Under the pieces are notes generated by a model that saw nothing but the letters and a program-made list of their open reading frames with translations, did not search any database and was not told the DNA's origin. A program made the position numbers and the translations under genes. A stretch of 64,000 bases of DNA from positions 85,211 to 149,210 of the forward strand of contig NZ_JADPBQ010000008.1 in NCBI RefSeq assembly GCF_015670405.1, given 5' to 3'. Shown piece by piece: positions 45,397 through 56,700 of the stretch. Position 1 is the first letter of the stretch. The number at the start of each line of letters is the position of its first letter. Origin of the DNA: Clostridium sp. 1001271B_151109_B4 (GTDB lineage Bacteria; Bacillota; Clostridia; Clostridiales; Clostridiaceae).

Positions 45397-45436
45397 GGCA
45401 TACGATATTTAGAAAAGATATTGTATGTCTTTTTTA
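45397..45436 (+). terminator. Terminator closing the riboswitch unit
   Basis: GGCATACGATAT pairs (with G-T pairs) with ATATTGTATGTC, followed by six T. Confidence 0.65.
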
Positions 45437-45566
45437 TATAAATAATATAAAAGGAAAAAATATAATCTACTTATAGTAATATGTTTGTATTTTTAGAGTA
45501 ATATATGTTAAATAAATATATATAGTATATATTAAATATACAATTTAATATATAAATGAGGTAATT

Positions 45567-46307
45567 ATGAAAAGAACATTATACGACTATAAAGAAAAAA
45601 TAAAAAAACTACCTATAAAAGATAAATATATCAAAGGTGAAATATTAATTGAGGATTTTCTTATTGATAAGGAGAATAATATAGAAATATATTATGCACC
45701 ACATAATGAATATTTAAATCCAAAAGCAAAGGTATTTATTATTGGAATAACTCCAGGATTTCAACAAATGAGCACTGCTATAGCAACAGCAAGAAAAGAA
45801 TTAGAAGTAAGTGATAACATTGAAGAAATACAATATAAATGTAAGGTTGCAGCTAGATTTAGTGGAAGTTTAAGAAAAAATATTATTTCGATGTTAGATG
45901 GAATAGAGCTTAACAATATATTAAATTTACAAAGCTGTAGTCAATTATTCGATGAAGATGATTATTTATTACATACAATATCTTTAATACCGTATCCTGT
46001 TTTTGTTAAGGGAGAAAATTACACTGGACATACACCTAAATTAATTAAAAGCAAATTTTTGATGAAATATATTTATGATAATTTTATAAATGAGTTTAAG
46101 AAATTAGAGAAATCAGAAGAAATATTATTAATACCTTTAGGAAAAGCTGTTGAAGAGGTGTTAATAAAGTTAAAAGAGGATGGCATTATAAAAGAAGAAC
46201 AAATTCTTATGGGATTTCCACATCCTTCAGGAGCGAATGTTAATAGGGTAACTCAATTTGAAGCTAATAAAGATAATATGATTAAGTTTATTAAGAAGCA
46301 TTTTTAA
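45567..46307 (+). CDS. Uracil-DNA glycosylase-like superfamily protein
   Basis: 246 residues. The N-terminal part has AKVFIIGITPGFQQM, matching the GxxPG strand-loop of the UDG fold. The C-terminal part has GFPHPSGANVNR, matching the HPS motif that closes the active site. The usual catalytic water-activating residue is not obvious, so activity on uracil-containing DNA is unproven. The upstream sequence is AT-rich with GAGG as ribosome binding site. It is not obviously linked to the riboswitch, since a terminator intervenes. Confidence 0.65.
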   Translation: MKRTLYDYKEKIKKLPIKDKYIKGEILIEDFLIDKENNIEIYYAPHNEYLNPKAKVFIIGITPGFQQMSTAIATARKELEVSDNIEEIQYKCKVAARFSGSLRKNIISMLDGIELNNILNLQSCSQLFDEDDYLLHTISLIPYPVFVKGENYTGHTPKLIKSKFLMKYIYDNFINEFKKLEKSEEILLIPLGKAVEEVLIKLKEDGIIKEEQILMGFPHPSGANVNRVTQFEANKDNMIKFIKKHF

Positions 46308-46407
46308 TATATGTAGAAGGCAATATTAATATTTATACCTAAGGATAAAATGAAGGATTTAGGATATGAGGATTATTTAGATAAAATATAATTTAAAAGG
46401 ATAAATA

Positions 46408-46442
46408 AAACTGCCCATTATATAAATAAAGAGCAGGTTTAT
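46408..46442 (-). terminator. Weak terminator of alanine racemase gene
   Basis: On minus, AACCTGC and GCAGTT flank a loop and lead into TTTATTT. The stem is short with a bulge. Confidence 0.4.
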
Positions 46443-46459
46443 TTATATTAATTCAAGTA

Positions 46460-47620
46460 TTAAACATTATTTTTTACATGAATTATTTGACCATTTTTTA
46501 TATAAGCTCTAGGAACTCTATTTTTTAACAGGCAAAGAACTTCGTAATTTATACTATCCATACATTTTGCAAGATCGTCAGCATTAAATTTAATACCATT
46601 GCTTTCACCTAGTAATATAACCTCATCTCCAGCTTTAACCTCATCTATATCAGTAACATCGATCATAAATTGATCCATACAAATGTTACCTACTATAGGA
46701 GCAGGTTTACCATTAACAATAACTTTAGCTTCGTGTTTTAATGTTCTAATATATCCATCTGCATATCCAATAGGAATAGTTGCAATTTTACTTTTTCTAG
46801 ATGTTTTAAAAGTTCTATTATAACTAATGTACATTCCACTTTCTAACTCTTTAACATGAGCAATTTTAGCTTTTAAAGTTAAAGCCGGTTTAATTGATAA
46901 GTTTTCTTTTTTAACTTCATTTGAAGGATAATATCCATAAAGAATAATTCCAGCTCTTACAGCATCTAAATAGGTATTAGGTAAATCTATAATTGCAGCA
47001 CTATTAGATGCATGCTTTAAAGGTATATTAATTTGTTGTTTTTCTAGTTTATTAATAAAATCATAAATTTGATTAAATTGATATTGAGTATATTCCTTAT
47101 CTTCTTCATCAGAACTAGAGAAATGAGTAAATATTCCAATAATGTCCAAACCATCTAAAGAGCAAATTTCACAAATAGACTTGAAACTTTCATCATTAGG
47201 AAGAAAGCCAATTCTACCCATACCAGTATCTAGAGCAATGTGAACTTTTGCCTTTTTATTAAGGCTTTTTGCTAAGCTAGATAATTCCCTTGCATAATCT
47301 AAATCATAAATTGTTTGCTCTATATCATAATTAATTAAATCTTCACCTAAATATAATGGTGTATATCCAAGTATCATTATAGGGGCTGTAATGTTATTTT
47401 TTCTAAGTTCAATTGCTTCAGTAAGCATTGCAACAGCTAGTCTTGAAGCGCCATTTTCTAAAAGGCAAGGAGCTACATCTAAAGCGCCGTGTCCATAGGC
47501 ATCAGCTTTTACAACAGCCATAACTTCCTTATCTCCAGCTAACTTTTTTATATTTTTCATGTTATTTGCAAGGATATCTAAATCTATTTCAGCCCATACG
47601 GGTCTCATTATCTTTTCCAT
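46460..47620 (-). CDS. alr: Alanine racemase
   Basis: 386 residues, fold type III PLP enzyme. The PLP lysine is Lys38 in [10 protein letters not shown]. Other signatures are [37 protein letters not shown] and [11 protein letters not shown]. It makes D-alanine for peptidoglycan. GAGGTG precedes the ATG with 5-base spacing. It is monocistronic and divergent from the U32 gene. Many clostridia carry more than one racemase (vegetative and spore-linked); which one this is cannot be told. Confidence 0.92.
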   Translation of the reverse strand: MEKIMRPVWAEIDLDILANNMKNIKKLAGDKEVMAVVKADAYGHGALDVAPCLLENGASRLAVAMLTEAIELRKNNITAPIMILGYTPLYLGEDLINYDIEQTIYDLDYARELSSLAKSLNKKAKVHIALDTGMGRIGFLPNDESFKSICEICSLDGLDIIGIFTHFSSSDEEDKEYTQYQFNQIYDFINKLEKQQINIPLKHASNSAAIIDLPNTYLDAVRAGIILYGYYPSNEVKKENLSIKPALTLKAKIAHVKELESGMYISYNRTFKTSRKSKIATIPIGYADGYIRTLKHEAKVIVNGKPAPIVGNICMDQFMIDVTDIDEVKAGDEVILLGESNGIKFNADDLAKCMDSINYEVLCLLKNRVPRAYIKNGQIIHVKNNV

Positions 47621-47682
47621 AATTACACCTCAAATTTAATTATATCTTACTATTATTGTAATAAAAATATATAAAAATGATA

Positions 47683-47721
47683 AGTACCACTAATAATATA
47701 ATTTCTTATAGTTGTGGTACT
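47683..47721. promoter_or_regulatory. Inverted repeat in alr/U32 divergent promoter region
   Basis: AGTACCAC and GTGGTACT are perfect 8-bp arms separated by 23 bases. They could be an operator shared by the divergent genes. Confidence 0.35.
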
Positions 47722-47834
47722 ATAATTAATATTTTAATATACAATAATGTTTCCTTTTATTTCGCGTTGAATTAAAACAATAGTAGTATATAATAAAAAT
47801 AGAAATTATAAAAATAGTAAAAGGATGAACTTGT

Positions 47835-49070
47835 ATGACAACAAAATATAAAAAGCCAGAATTACTAGCTCCAGCAGGGAGTTTAGAAAAGTTGAAGATT
47901 GCATTTCAATATGGAGCAGATGCTGTCTATTTTGGAGGGGAAGCATTTTCTTTAAGAGCAGCAGCACAAAACTTTACTTTTGAAGAAATTAAAGAAGGGG
48001 CAGAGCTTGCTCATAGTTTAGGTAAAAAAATATACTGTACAGTAAATGTAATGCCAAGAAATGAAGGGATAGAAAAGTTACCTGAGTTTCTAAAAAGTCT
48101 TGAAGAAGCTAAGGTGGATGCAGTATTAGTATCAGATCTTGGAGTATTTAGAACAGTACAAAAGCATACTAATTTGCCGATACATATTAGTACACAGGCT
48201 AATACAGTAAATTATGAAGGTTGCAATATGTGGCATGATTTAGGAGCAGAACGTGTAGTTCTAGCTAGGGAATGCTCTTTAAAGGAAATAAAAGAAATTA
48301 GAGAACATATTCCAGAAGAATTAGAATTAGAAGTCTTTGTACATGGAGCAATGTGTATGTCATATTCAGGAAGATGCTTATTATCAAGTTATATGACAGG
48401 AAGAGATTCAAATAGGGGTGCATGTGCGCAGAGCTGTAGATGGAAATATTCATTAGTGGAAGAAAAGAGACCAAACCAATATTTCCCTATTGAGGAAGAT
48501 CAACATGGTACATATATAATGAATTCAAAAGATTTATGCATGATAGAACATTTACCAGAACTTTTAGAGGCAGGCATATCTTCATTAAAGATAGAGGGAA
48601 GAAATAAAAGTGAATATTATGTTGCTATAGTTGTTAATGCATATAGAAAAGCTATAGATTTATATTATGAGGATCCAGAAAACTACAAATTACCTAAGGT
48701 GTTAAGAGATGAAATGTACAAGGTTAGTCATAGAGAATATAATACTGGATTCTTCTTTAGTGAACCTAAAAGTGATGCAATAATTTATCATACAAATGAC
48801 CATGTTAGAGAGTATGATGTCGTTGCTATAGTACATGAGTATGATGAAGAAAGTCAAATTGCATTATGTAAGCAAAGAAATAAATTCGTAAAAGGAGATA
48901 AAGTAGAAATACTAACTCCAGGTGAGTTTGGAGAAAGCTTTGTTGTTGAAGAAATTTATAATGAAGATGGAGAAGCTATAGATGGATGTCCACATCCAGG
49001 AATGATGTGCAAAGTTAAAGTACCATTTAAGGTTGGTAGAAATAGCTTTATAAGAAAAGAGTTAGTATAG
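47835..49070 (+). CDS. Peptidase U32 family protein, probable tRNA hydroxylation factor (TrhP-like)
   Basis: 411 residues with the U32 signature around EVFVHGAMCMSYSGRCLLSS and GACAQSCRWKY, whose cysteines form a probable iron-sulfur site. ELLAPAGSLEKLK opens the TIM-barrel and a C-terminal beta-barrel domain ends the protein. Length fits the YrrO/TrhP (formerly YegQ) branch. TrhP proteins act with prephenate in 5-hydroxyuridine formation at tRNA position 34 in E. coli and B. subtilis. Classic collagenase activity of U32 proteins is doubtful. It is monocistronic. No partner gene (yrrN or yrrM) lies in the window. Confidence 0.8.
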   Translation: MTTKYKKPELLAPAGSLEKLKIAFQYGADAVYFGGEAFSLRAAAQNFTFEEIKEGAELAHSLGKKIYCTVNVMPRNEGIEKLPEFLKSLEEAKVDAVLVSDLGVFRTVQKHTNLPIHISTQANTVNYEGCNMWHDLGAERVVLARECSLKEIKEIREHIPEELELEVFVHGAMCMSYSGRCLLSSYMTGRDSNRGACAQSCRWKYSLVEEKRPNQYFPIEEDQHGTYIMNSKDLCMIEHLPELLEAGISSLKIEGRNKSEYYVAIVVNAYRKAIDLYYEDPENYKLPKVLRDEMYKVSHREYNTGFFFSEPKSDAIIYHTNDHVREYDVVAIVHEYDEESQIALCKQRNKFVKGDKVEILTPGEFGESFVVEEIYNEDGEAIDGCPHPGMMCKVKVPFKVGRNSFIRKELV

Positions 49071-49079
49071 TAAAATAAA

Positions 49080-49112
49080 ATGATAGTAGATTATTAATCT
49101 ACTATCATTTTA
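49080..49112 (+). terminator. Terminator after U32 gene
   Basis: ATGATAGTAGAT pairs perfectly with ATCTACTATCAT, followed by TTTA. A second hairpin (AGACTGCT/AGCAGTCT) follows, but that one belongs to the IS-like end. Confidence 0.8.
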
Positions 49113-49114
49113 TC

Positions 49115-49191
49115 CAGACTGCTGACAAAGTGTTAGCAGTCTTTAATTTTATACAAATATGTAATATAATGTTAAATATATTAAATTATTA
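49115..49191 (+). repeat. 77-bp IS1182-like end, copy 1
   Basis: This segment differs from 58232-58308 at only 4 of 77 positions. It begins with a hairpin AGACTGCT-GACAAAGTGTT-AGCAGTCT. In copy 2 the same end leads into transposase sequence; here it stops and no transposase is left. It is therefore a solo IS end. Confidence 0.75.
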
Positions 49192-49449
49192 CTTCTAAAA
49201 AATTGAGGTTCAAGTAACACCTAAAAAATATTTTTAAGATATATTGAAATAATGACTTACCGATTAATCCACCAATTCTACATATCGAACAAATGATTAA
49301 TGAAAACATACATACACAAATGATAATAAATCTTTGCTACTTCACTTTCTATTTTAATTAATTGAAATATACTTATGAGTATAGTGATGTATAGTTTTTA
49401 AGCTATAGCTTTTAATGATTCTTATATATAATTCTGCTTTTTTAAGTAA

Positions 49450-49792
49450 TCATGTAACATAATACCATTCTGGTGTACGTGATTCTAATAAGTATTTTTT
49501 AAATTTACTTGGTGACATTTTTGTTGCTTTTTTAAAAACCTTACTGAAATGGAGTGCATCCTGAAATCCTACGACAGAGACTATAGTTGAAATATTCATA
49601 GTTCCTTCTTCAAGGAGTTCCTTGGATTTTTCGATTCGGAGTTTATTTAAATAATTCATTGGAGAACTCTTGAAAATAATCTTTAGTTTTGAAAGTTTGT
49701 TGACCACAACAGTTTACCATTAATTGAGTAGTATCATCATCGTATCTAATAATTCTTCGTTGATTTCTTAAATGTCCGTAGATATTAATCAT
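49450..49792 (-). pseudogene. AraC-family regulator, internally deleted and frameshifted
   Basis: An ATG behind AAAGGATGG at 49792 opens a typical clostridial AraC N-terminus (INIYGHLRNQRRIIRYDDDT, then MVNCCGQQTF) for about 50 residues. The frame then breaks. Another frame carries the C-terminal DNA-binding domain (NYLNKLRIEKSKELLEEG, then VSVVGFQDALHFSKVFKKAT). About 150 residues between them are gone. It lies divergent to the sulfatase remnant, which it may once have regulated. Confidence 0.7.
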
Positions 49793-49941
49793 AGCATTAC
49801 CATCCTTTTATTTGAAAAAATAACATAAAAAAGCGGAATTGTCCATATTAAAAAACGTTTTTTACATAGAATTTCCATGTTATATAAGTATAATAAAACT
49901 GTAAAAGAAAAATATATATTTTTAAATTAATAGGAGAAATA

Positions 49942-50515
49942 AATTTTAAAAAATAAGTAGTTTTGTTAACGACTGATACAACAAGAAAAGATATGCTAGG
50001 TTGTTATGGTAATTTAGACATGAAGACTACATATCTGGATAAGCTGGCATATGAGGGTACATGATATGAAAATACATATTCTTGTCAGCTAGTATGTGGA
50101 GTAGCTAGAAGTGTTTTACTGGAACATTTCCAAATACCAATGGGATGGTATCTAACAGTATTGTAGTAGGAGATAATGTAAAGGCAATTGGGTAGAGAGT
50201 TAAAGATGATTGGATTGAATATGCTTATATTGGTAAATGGCATTTAGATAGTAGTGACTATTGGGGTTTAGGAGTTTGTCCGGAGGGGTGGAATCAAAAT
50301 TATTGGTATGATATTAAATGCTATTTGGAGGAGCTGACATAATAAAGAAAGAGTAAAATCTAGAAATCCAGAGACAATATATGAAGAATGGTTTTCTGAG
50401 AATTTTACATATGCAATCAGATTAAAAAAATAGCAATTCAATGCCTGAAATAATATAATAATTTGAAGCTGTTAAGGTTGATATGAAATATATTGATTTT
50501 TTGAAGTGTAAATAA
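49942..50515 (+). pseudogene. Sulfatase, degenerate
   Basis: Several frames together read as a type I sulfatase: LLTTDTTRKDMLGCYGN at the N-terminus, the catalytic region QLVCGVARSVLL (consensus C-x-P/A-x-R), then TFPNTNGMVSNS. YIGKWHLDSSDYWGLGVCPE and WNQNYWYDIKCYLEEL follow, with a VKVDMKYIDFLKCK C-terminus. Stop codons (TGA after EGT, TAG after KAIG) and at least two frameshifts break it, and the middle is shortened. Sulfatases of this type remove sulfate from mucin or glycosaminoglycans, a fitting former partner for the mucin-targeting metallopeptidase gene downstream. Confidence 0.8.
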
Positions 50516-50532
50516 AAGTGTTGAGTTAAAAT

Positions 50533-50614
50533 TGAATAGGCAAACTTAGGGAAACTTAAGGACGCAAAGCTATAGGGACTAAGGTGTATAACTATGTTAG
50601 CCAGTTGCCAAAGA
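50533..50614 (+). ncRNA. Cyclic di-GMP-I riboswitch (GEMM), second copy
   Basis: AATAGGCAAACTT opens the aptamer, followed by the conserved core GGACGCAAAGCTATAGGG and CTAAGG, then AGCCAGTTGCC. AAAGAGTA (50610-50617) is perfectly complementary to TACTCTTT (50703-50710) in the terminator, so termination is under aptamer control. A further hairpin AAATATTACT/AGTAATATTT lies between. The controlled gene is the M60-type surface protein. Whether ligand turns it on or off is not decided by sequence alone. Confidence 0.92.
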
Positions 50615-50701
50615 GTACATTATACTTTTTGTTTTAAAGTTTAATTACAAATATTACTCATTTTATTATAAGTAATATTTGATTTATTAAGTATATAAAA
50701 G

Positions 50702-50725
50702 CTACTCTTTTTGAGTAGTTTTTTT
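50702..50725 (+). terminator. Riboswitch-controlled terminator before M60 gene
   Basis: CTACTC and GAGTAG with a T-rich loop are followed by seven T. It lies 45 bases before the start codon, a standard expression platform. Confidence 0.85.
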
Positions 50726-50769
50726 ATGCCTAATTTTACAATATAAAATAATTTAAGGGGGGTAAATAT

Positions 50770-53700
50770 ATGAATAGGAAAAAGATATCAGCCTTAGTGT
50801 TAGCAGCACTAATAACAAATTTTTCATCTCAAACAATAGAGGTTCTAGCAGATGAAATTTCAAGAGGTCAAATTCCTATGACAGAAAGTACGTCTGTTGA
50901 GAAATTGACACAAGCTAGTATAAGTAAATTTAACTTATACAATAGTAATAACTTAAATGCTTACAATGAAGCATTTAAAATGGACAATAATAATATTATA
51001 TCCATAACAAATAATGGAGGAAACTACCAGCATTCAACTATTGATAAATCAATTGATGGAGATTTTAATACACATTGGGAAACAGGAAAAGCAAATAGCT
51101 CTGAATTTACCAATGAAGTTATATTTAAATTAAATGAAGTAACAACATTAAATAGAATAGTATATGCAGCGAGGCAGTCATCAGCTAAAGGTAAAGGATT
51201 TGCTAAGGAAGTAGAAATATATGGGTCACTTACGGATGAAGAAGATGATTTTAGATTAGTGAGTAGTGGATCATATACAGGGTCTACTGGTGATATAGTA
51301 GAAATTAAATTTAGTCCAACTGAATTTAAGAGAATAAAGTTTAAGTTTAAAGTAGCTAATCAAGATTGGGCTTCAGCATCAGAGTTTATGTTTTATAAAG
51401 AGGATTTAGTCAGCGATAAAATAAAGAATTTATTCACTGACAATACAATGAGTCAAGTAAGTGAAGAGTTTAGTAATATAGAAAAGATAAGTGAGTTAGA
51501 AGAAGAAGCAAAAAATCATCCATTATATAGTGAATTCAAAGAGGATATAGAAAATGCAAAGTTAATTGTAGAAAATAAAGAAGTCAACTATATTGATGCT
51601 AAGGTATCTAAATTTAAGGATATGAATAGTGAGACACTTCCACAGTATGATGCTATATATAAAGTTCCATCAACCAATATAAAATCAATAACTACAAATG
51701 GTGGTCAATATGCAGATAATTCAATAGATAAAGCAATTGATGGTGATTTAAATACAAAGTGGCATTCTGGAAAACAAAATAGTACAACCTTTATTAATGA
51801 AGTAATAATTGAGCTAAATGAACTGACGAAATTAAATAGAATAGTATATACTGCTCCTCGTGGATCTAATAGAGGGTTTGCAGAACAATTTGATATTTAT
51901 GCATCAAGAACTTCTAAGGGAGATACATTTGAACTAGTATCTAGTGGTTCATCTAAAGTAACACAGGATTCTATAGAAATAAGGTTTAATCCTACTGAGT
52001 TTAGAAGAGTTAAATTTGTATTTAAAAAAGGATATGAGAATTGGGCTTGTGCTGCTGAGTTTGGTTTATATACTCAAGATGAAATAGCAGAAAAAATGGA
52101 TAGATTATTCACTGATGGTACAATGAGCATTGTGAGTGAAGAATTTAATACATTAGAAAAAGTACAAGCATTAGAGGAAGATGCCAAAAGCCATCCGTTT
52201 TATGAATATTTTAAAGAGCATTTAGAAGATGCAAAAATGCTTTTACAAGAAAATCAAATTGAAGCTACAAAAGCAATCACAAAACAATTTAAATATTATT
52301 CTAACGAAGAATATTCAAATTTATTTAAAATGGATAATGAAAATATAAAGAGTATCCGTAATAATGCAGGTAATTATGGAAGTGCAGTAATAACAAATGC
52401 TGTTGACGGTAATTTAGATACATACTGGGAAACAAATAAATCAAATACGAATGATTTTACAAATGAGGTAGAAGTAGAATTTAAAGAAGCTGTGGAATTA
52501 AATAGAGTGGTTTATGGGGCAAGAAAATCTGATAGCAAAGGTTTTGCTAAAGAATTTGAGATATATGGCTCTACAACATCTAAAGGAGATACTTATCAAC
52601 TTGTAGCAACTGGAAGTCAAAATAAAGTATCTGGATTAGTTGAGGCAAAATTTAATACAACAGAATTTAAAAGAATAAAATTTAAATTTAAAAATTCGGA
52701 TCAAAATTGGGCTACATTATCAGAAATAGCATTCTATAAACAAGATGTAGTAAGTGATAAAGTTGATGATCTATTTACAAATGGATTAATGAATGAGCTT
52801 AAAACAGAGTACAACTCAATGGAAGCTATATCTAAGATAGAGGAAGAAGTCAATAATCATCCATTAAAAGAAGCTTTAAAAATACATATAGAAATAGCAA
52901 AAGATATATTAAATAATGTAGAGGTTAATAATGAATCAATTGTGATAGCATCACAAAGAGGTAATGCAAATTCACAAGCAAGTAAATATAAAATTGCAAG
53001 AACATCATTTTCATTAGAGACATTTGGTAGATATGTAGTTCCTGGTGAAACAATTCAAGTTTTTGTTGATGCTGATGAAAATGGAGTAATGCCTAAGTTA
53101 GTTCTAGGCCAAATAGCAGATGATAGAAATGGATGGGTTAGAAGATATTCATTAAATCCAGGGTTAAATACTATAACTGCTCCTCCATATGATAATATGA
53201 AACCTGCAGTAGTTTACATTGAAAATGGAGCTTTACCAAATGAGCAGGCCTATGCACCTAGAGTAAGATTAGTTGGAGGTACAGCTTTTCCAGTTTATTA
53301 CCATGGAAAAACAAATCCAGAAGAGTTTGAGAGGGAACTAGAAAAGTATGTAGAAAAAATTAGTACAAATGATGATGATTTTTCAAATGGAGTGCCTAAA
53401 AATGTTGTATATAATGTTGCAGAACTAGTGTCTGAAAATAATACGATATCAACAAGTGCTGCAGGTGCGCTAAAAGGTATTAAGGAATTGAAGTCAATAG
53501 GAAAAACTGTTTCTGATACTATGGATGAATGGGAACTTATGTGGAAGGAATTCCAAAAAATTAGTGGTAATTTTGAAAACAATTCAGATCCAACTAAATT
53601 CTATAATGCAAAATTTACTTCAAGAGTGTTTACAAAGGGACCTTATGGATGGTCTGATTGGGGATATACTGGATATAATGGAGGAAATTCACCAAGAAGA

Positions 53701-56700
53701 GATGGGGGATTCTTTAAAAATATAGTTAAGCCGATTAGTGCTCCAGGGAATGATTCATGGGCTTATTACCATGAGTGGGGACATAGCATTAATAGCTCTT
53801 CTATGGAACATAGTGAAGTTACAAATAATATATATTCTGTAATAATGAGAAAGCTAATTAATAATAGCGATGCTGATAGAGTTGATTGGAATTCATTATA
53901 TAAGAGGTTTTCAGGTGAAAAAGTTAATCATGGTTATTGGACATATCTAGGAATACTTGAGCAAGTACAATATTATTATGGGGAAGATACTTACGCTAAA
54001 GCTTCTAATATAGCTAGAATAAATCCTGATGGTATTATGAATGGTTTAGGAGGCAATTTAGAAAGATTAGTTATAGGATTGTCATTAGCAACAGAAACAG
54101 ACTTAACAACATTCTTTGAAGATTGGGGATATGTAAAAGCTACTGATAAGATGAAAGAGAAGGTATCTCATTTACCTAAACCTAATGTTAAATTAGAGTA
54201 TATGAATACTATAGGTCGTGGGTATGAAGGAAATGGATTTTCAAAAGATGCTAAAGTCGATATACAAACTCTAAAAATAAATAAAGAAAATGAAGAGATT
54301 AGTTTAACCTATAATATAGATGCTGCTAATAAAGATGCGTCTATGGGATATGAAATCCTTAGAGATGGTGAAGTAGTTGGATATACTACAAGAACTTCAT
54401 TTGTTGATAAGAATATAGATATAAATAAAAATTATACTTATAAGATAGTTGCATATGATAAAAAATTAAACCCATTAGAATCAGAAGAAATAAGTTCATT
54501 TTCACCTAGCATAAATATTCAACAAAATAAGATAACTCTAGGGTTAGGAGAAGAGTTCAATCCTCTAGATTATATAAAAGTATTAAGCTATGAAGGAAAT
54601 GATATAATTTCTAAAATTGAAGTTGAACATAATGTAGATACTAGCCAAAAGGGAATATATCAAGTTAAATATACCGTAAGTGATGAAAGTATATCAGTAG
54701 AAAAGATCGTAGAAGTTGAAGTAGTAAGTGATTATGAATATCTATCGGATTCCGAGTGGTCATCTGCAGAAACTCAATGGGGAACTCCAAGAAGAAATTC
54801 TAATATAAAAGGTAGAGTAAATGGAGAAGTAAAAGACTTTGAAAAAGGCTTTGGAATACATGCAAATGGTACAATAATTTATGATTTATCAGGTAAAGAC
54901 TATGATAAATTTGAAGCTTTACTAGGAGTTGATGCAGGAATATCACCACAAAATAATTCTAGCATAAAATTTGAAATACAAGGTGATGGTAAAGTTCTAG
55001 CTGCTACAGAAGTTTTAAAACATGCTGATAATATGGCATATATAAATGTACCAGTTAAAGGTGTGGAGCAATTAGTAATAAAAGTTACTGATGCTGGAAA
55101 TGGAAATACTTCAGATCATGCAGTAATAGCTAACCCTAAATTAACTACAAACAATGCTAAGCCTGTTATAACCGCTAGTGATAAAGTATATAAAATAGGT
55201 GAAGCTGTAGACTTTAATGAAGATATTGGTGCAGTGGATGCAGAAGATGGAGATTTAACTTCTAATATAGAAATAATATCGAATTCATATGAAGAAGGTA
55301 AAGTAGGAAGATTTGAAGTTGTATATAGGGTAACAGATAGTGATAACAATACTACAGAAAAGAAATCATATATTACAGTATATGAAGACTACACAGTAGT
55401 TAAATCAAAATATGGACAATATGATAATTTAAGTGAATACAACGAGCAATTTAAGATACCAGTAGCTTCAATAACTAACAATGGAGGAAGATACTCAAGT
55501 AGTCTTATAGATTATGCAATAGATAATAATCGTAATACACATTGGGAAACTGGAACGCCAAATAGTAGTTCATTTAAAAATGAAGTTGTTTTTGACTTAG
55601 GTGAAACAACAGAAATAAGTAGAATAGCATATGCAGCAAGAAATGGTGGAAAAGGATTCGCTAGAATGTTTGAGGTTTATGTATCTACAGAAGCAGAAGG
55701 TAATGATTTTATACTAGCTGGTAAAGGTGAATATCGTGGTAATGTTAATGATGTTGTAGAATTTAAAATAGCTAAAACAAGTGCAAGAAGAGTAAAATTT
55801 AAGTTCATAGAAGCTAACCAGGATTGGGCTAGTATTGGAGAAATGTCTTTCTATAAGGAAGATATATTATCAGATAAGATAGAGAATTTATTTACTGATA
55901 ATACGAAAACAGATGTTAATGAAATTTATAATACATTAGAAAAGGTACAAGAACTTAGAGAGGAGGTAAAAGACCATCCAGCAATTAACTTGTTTGAAGA
56001 AGATTTAAAGAAAGCAGAGGATATTATAATAGCTAAGTTCCCTACAATAATGGTAGAAGATATAACTTATGTTAAATTAAATAGTGAATTTGATTTAACT
56101 TCAGGAGTTACAGCAAATGATCAAGAAGATGGGGACATAACTAGTAATGTTACAGTTAATGAAGGCAATTTTAATATAAATAAGGCAGGTAAATATACAT
56201 TAACATATACAGTAGAAGATAGTAATGGTAATGTAGTAACTAAAGATAGAGATATTGTGGTGTATAGTGAAAGCACTTATCTATCTGATATAGAATGGCA
56301 ATCAGCAGTATCTGGATGGAGGACTGTAAATAAAGATTCAGCTGTTAATTCAAGCAATAAAATAAAACTTAAGGTTAATGGAGAAGTAAGAGAATTTGAT
56401 AAAGGTATAGGAGCTGCAACAAATGCTGAGATAATATATGAATTAGATGGAAATTATAGCAACTTCTCAACATATCTGGGTACTGATAAAAATTATAATG
56501 ATAATAGAACCACAATAATATTTAGGATATTTGCTGATGGTGATGAGATTTATACATCTGATGTAATAAGGAGAGATAGTGAAGCAGAATTTGTAAATCT
56601 AGATGTAACTGGAGTAAAAGAACTTAAATTAGTAGCAGATGATGCTGATGGTAGTGGTCTTGGAGATTTTACTTCTTGGGCAGATACTAAACTATATACA

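Noticed and set aside
46317..46391. Short frame ending KDKMKDLGYEDYLDKI after the UDG-like gene
   Set aside because: Too short and without a supported start. An AAGGATAAA precedes an internal ATG, but 13 codons are not enough to call a gene; it may be a relic.
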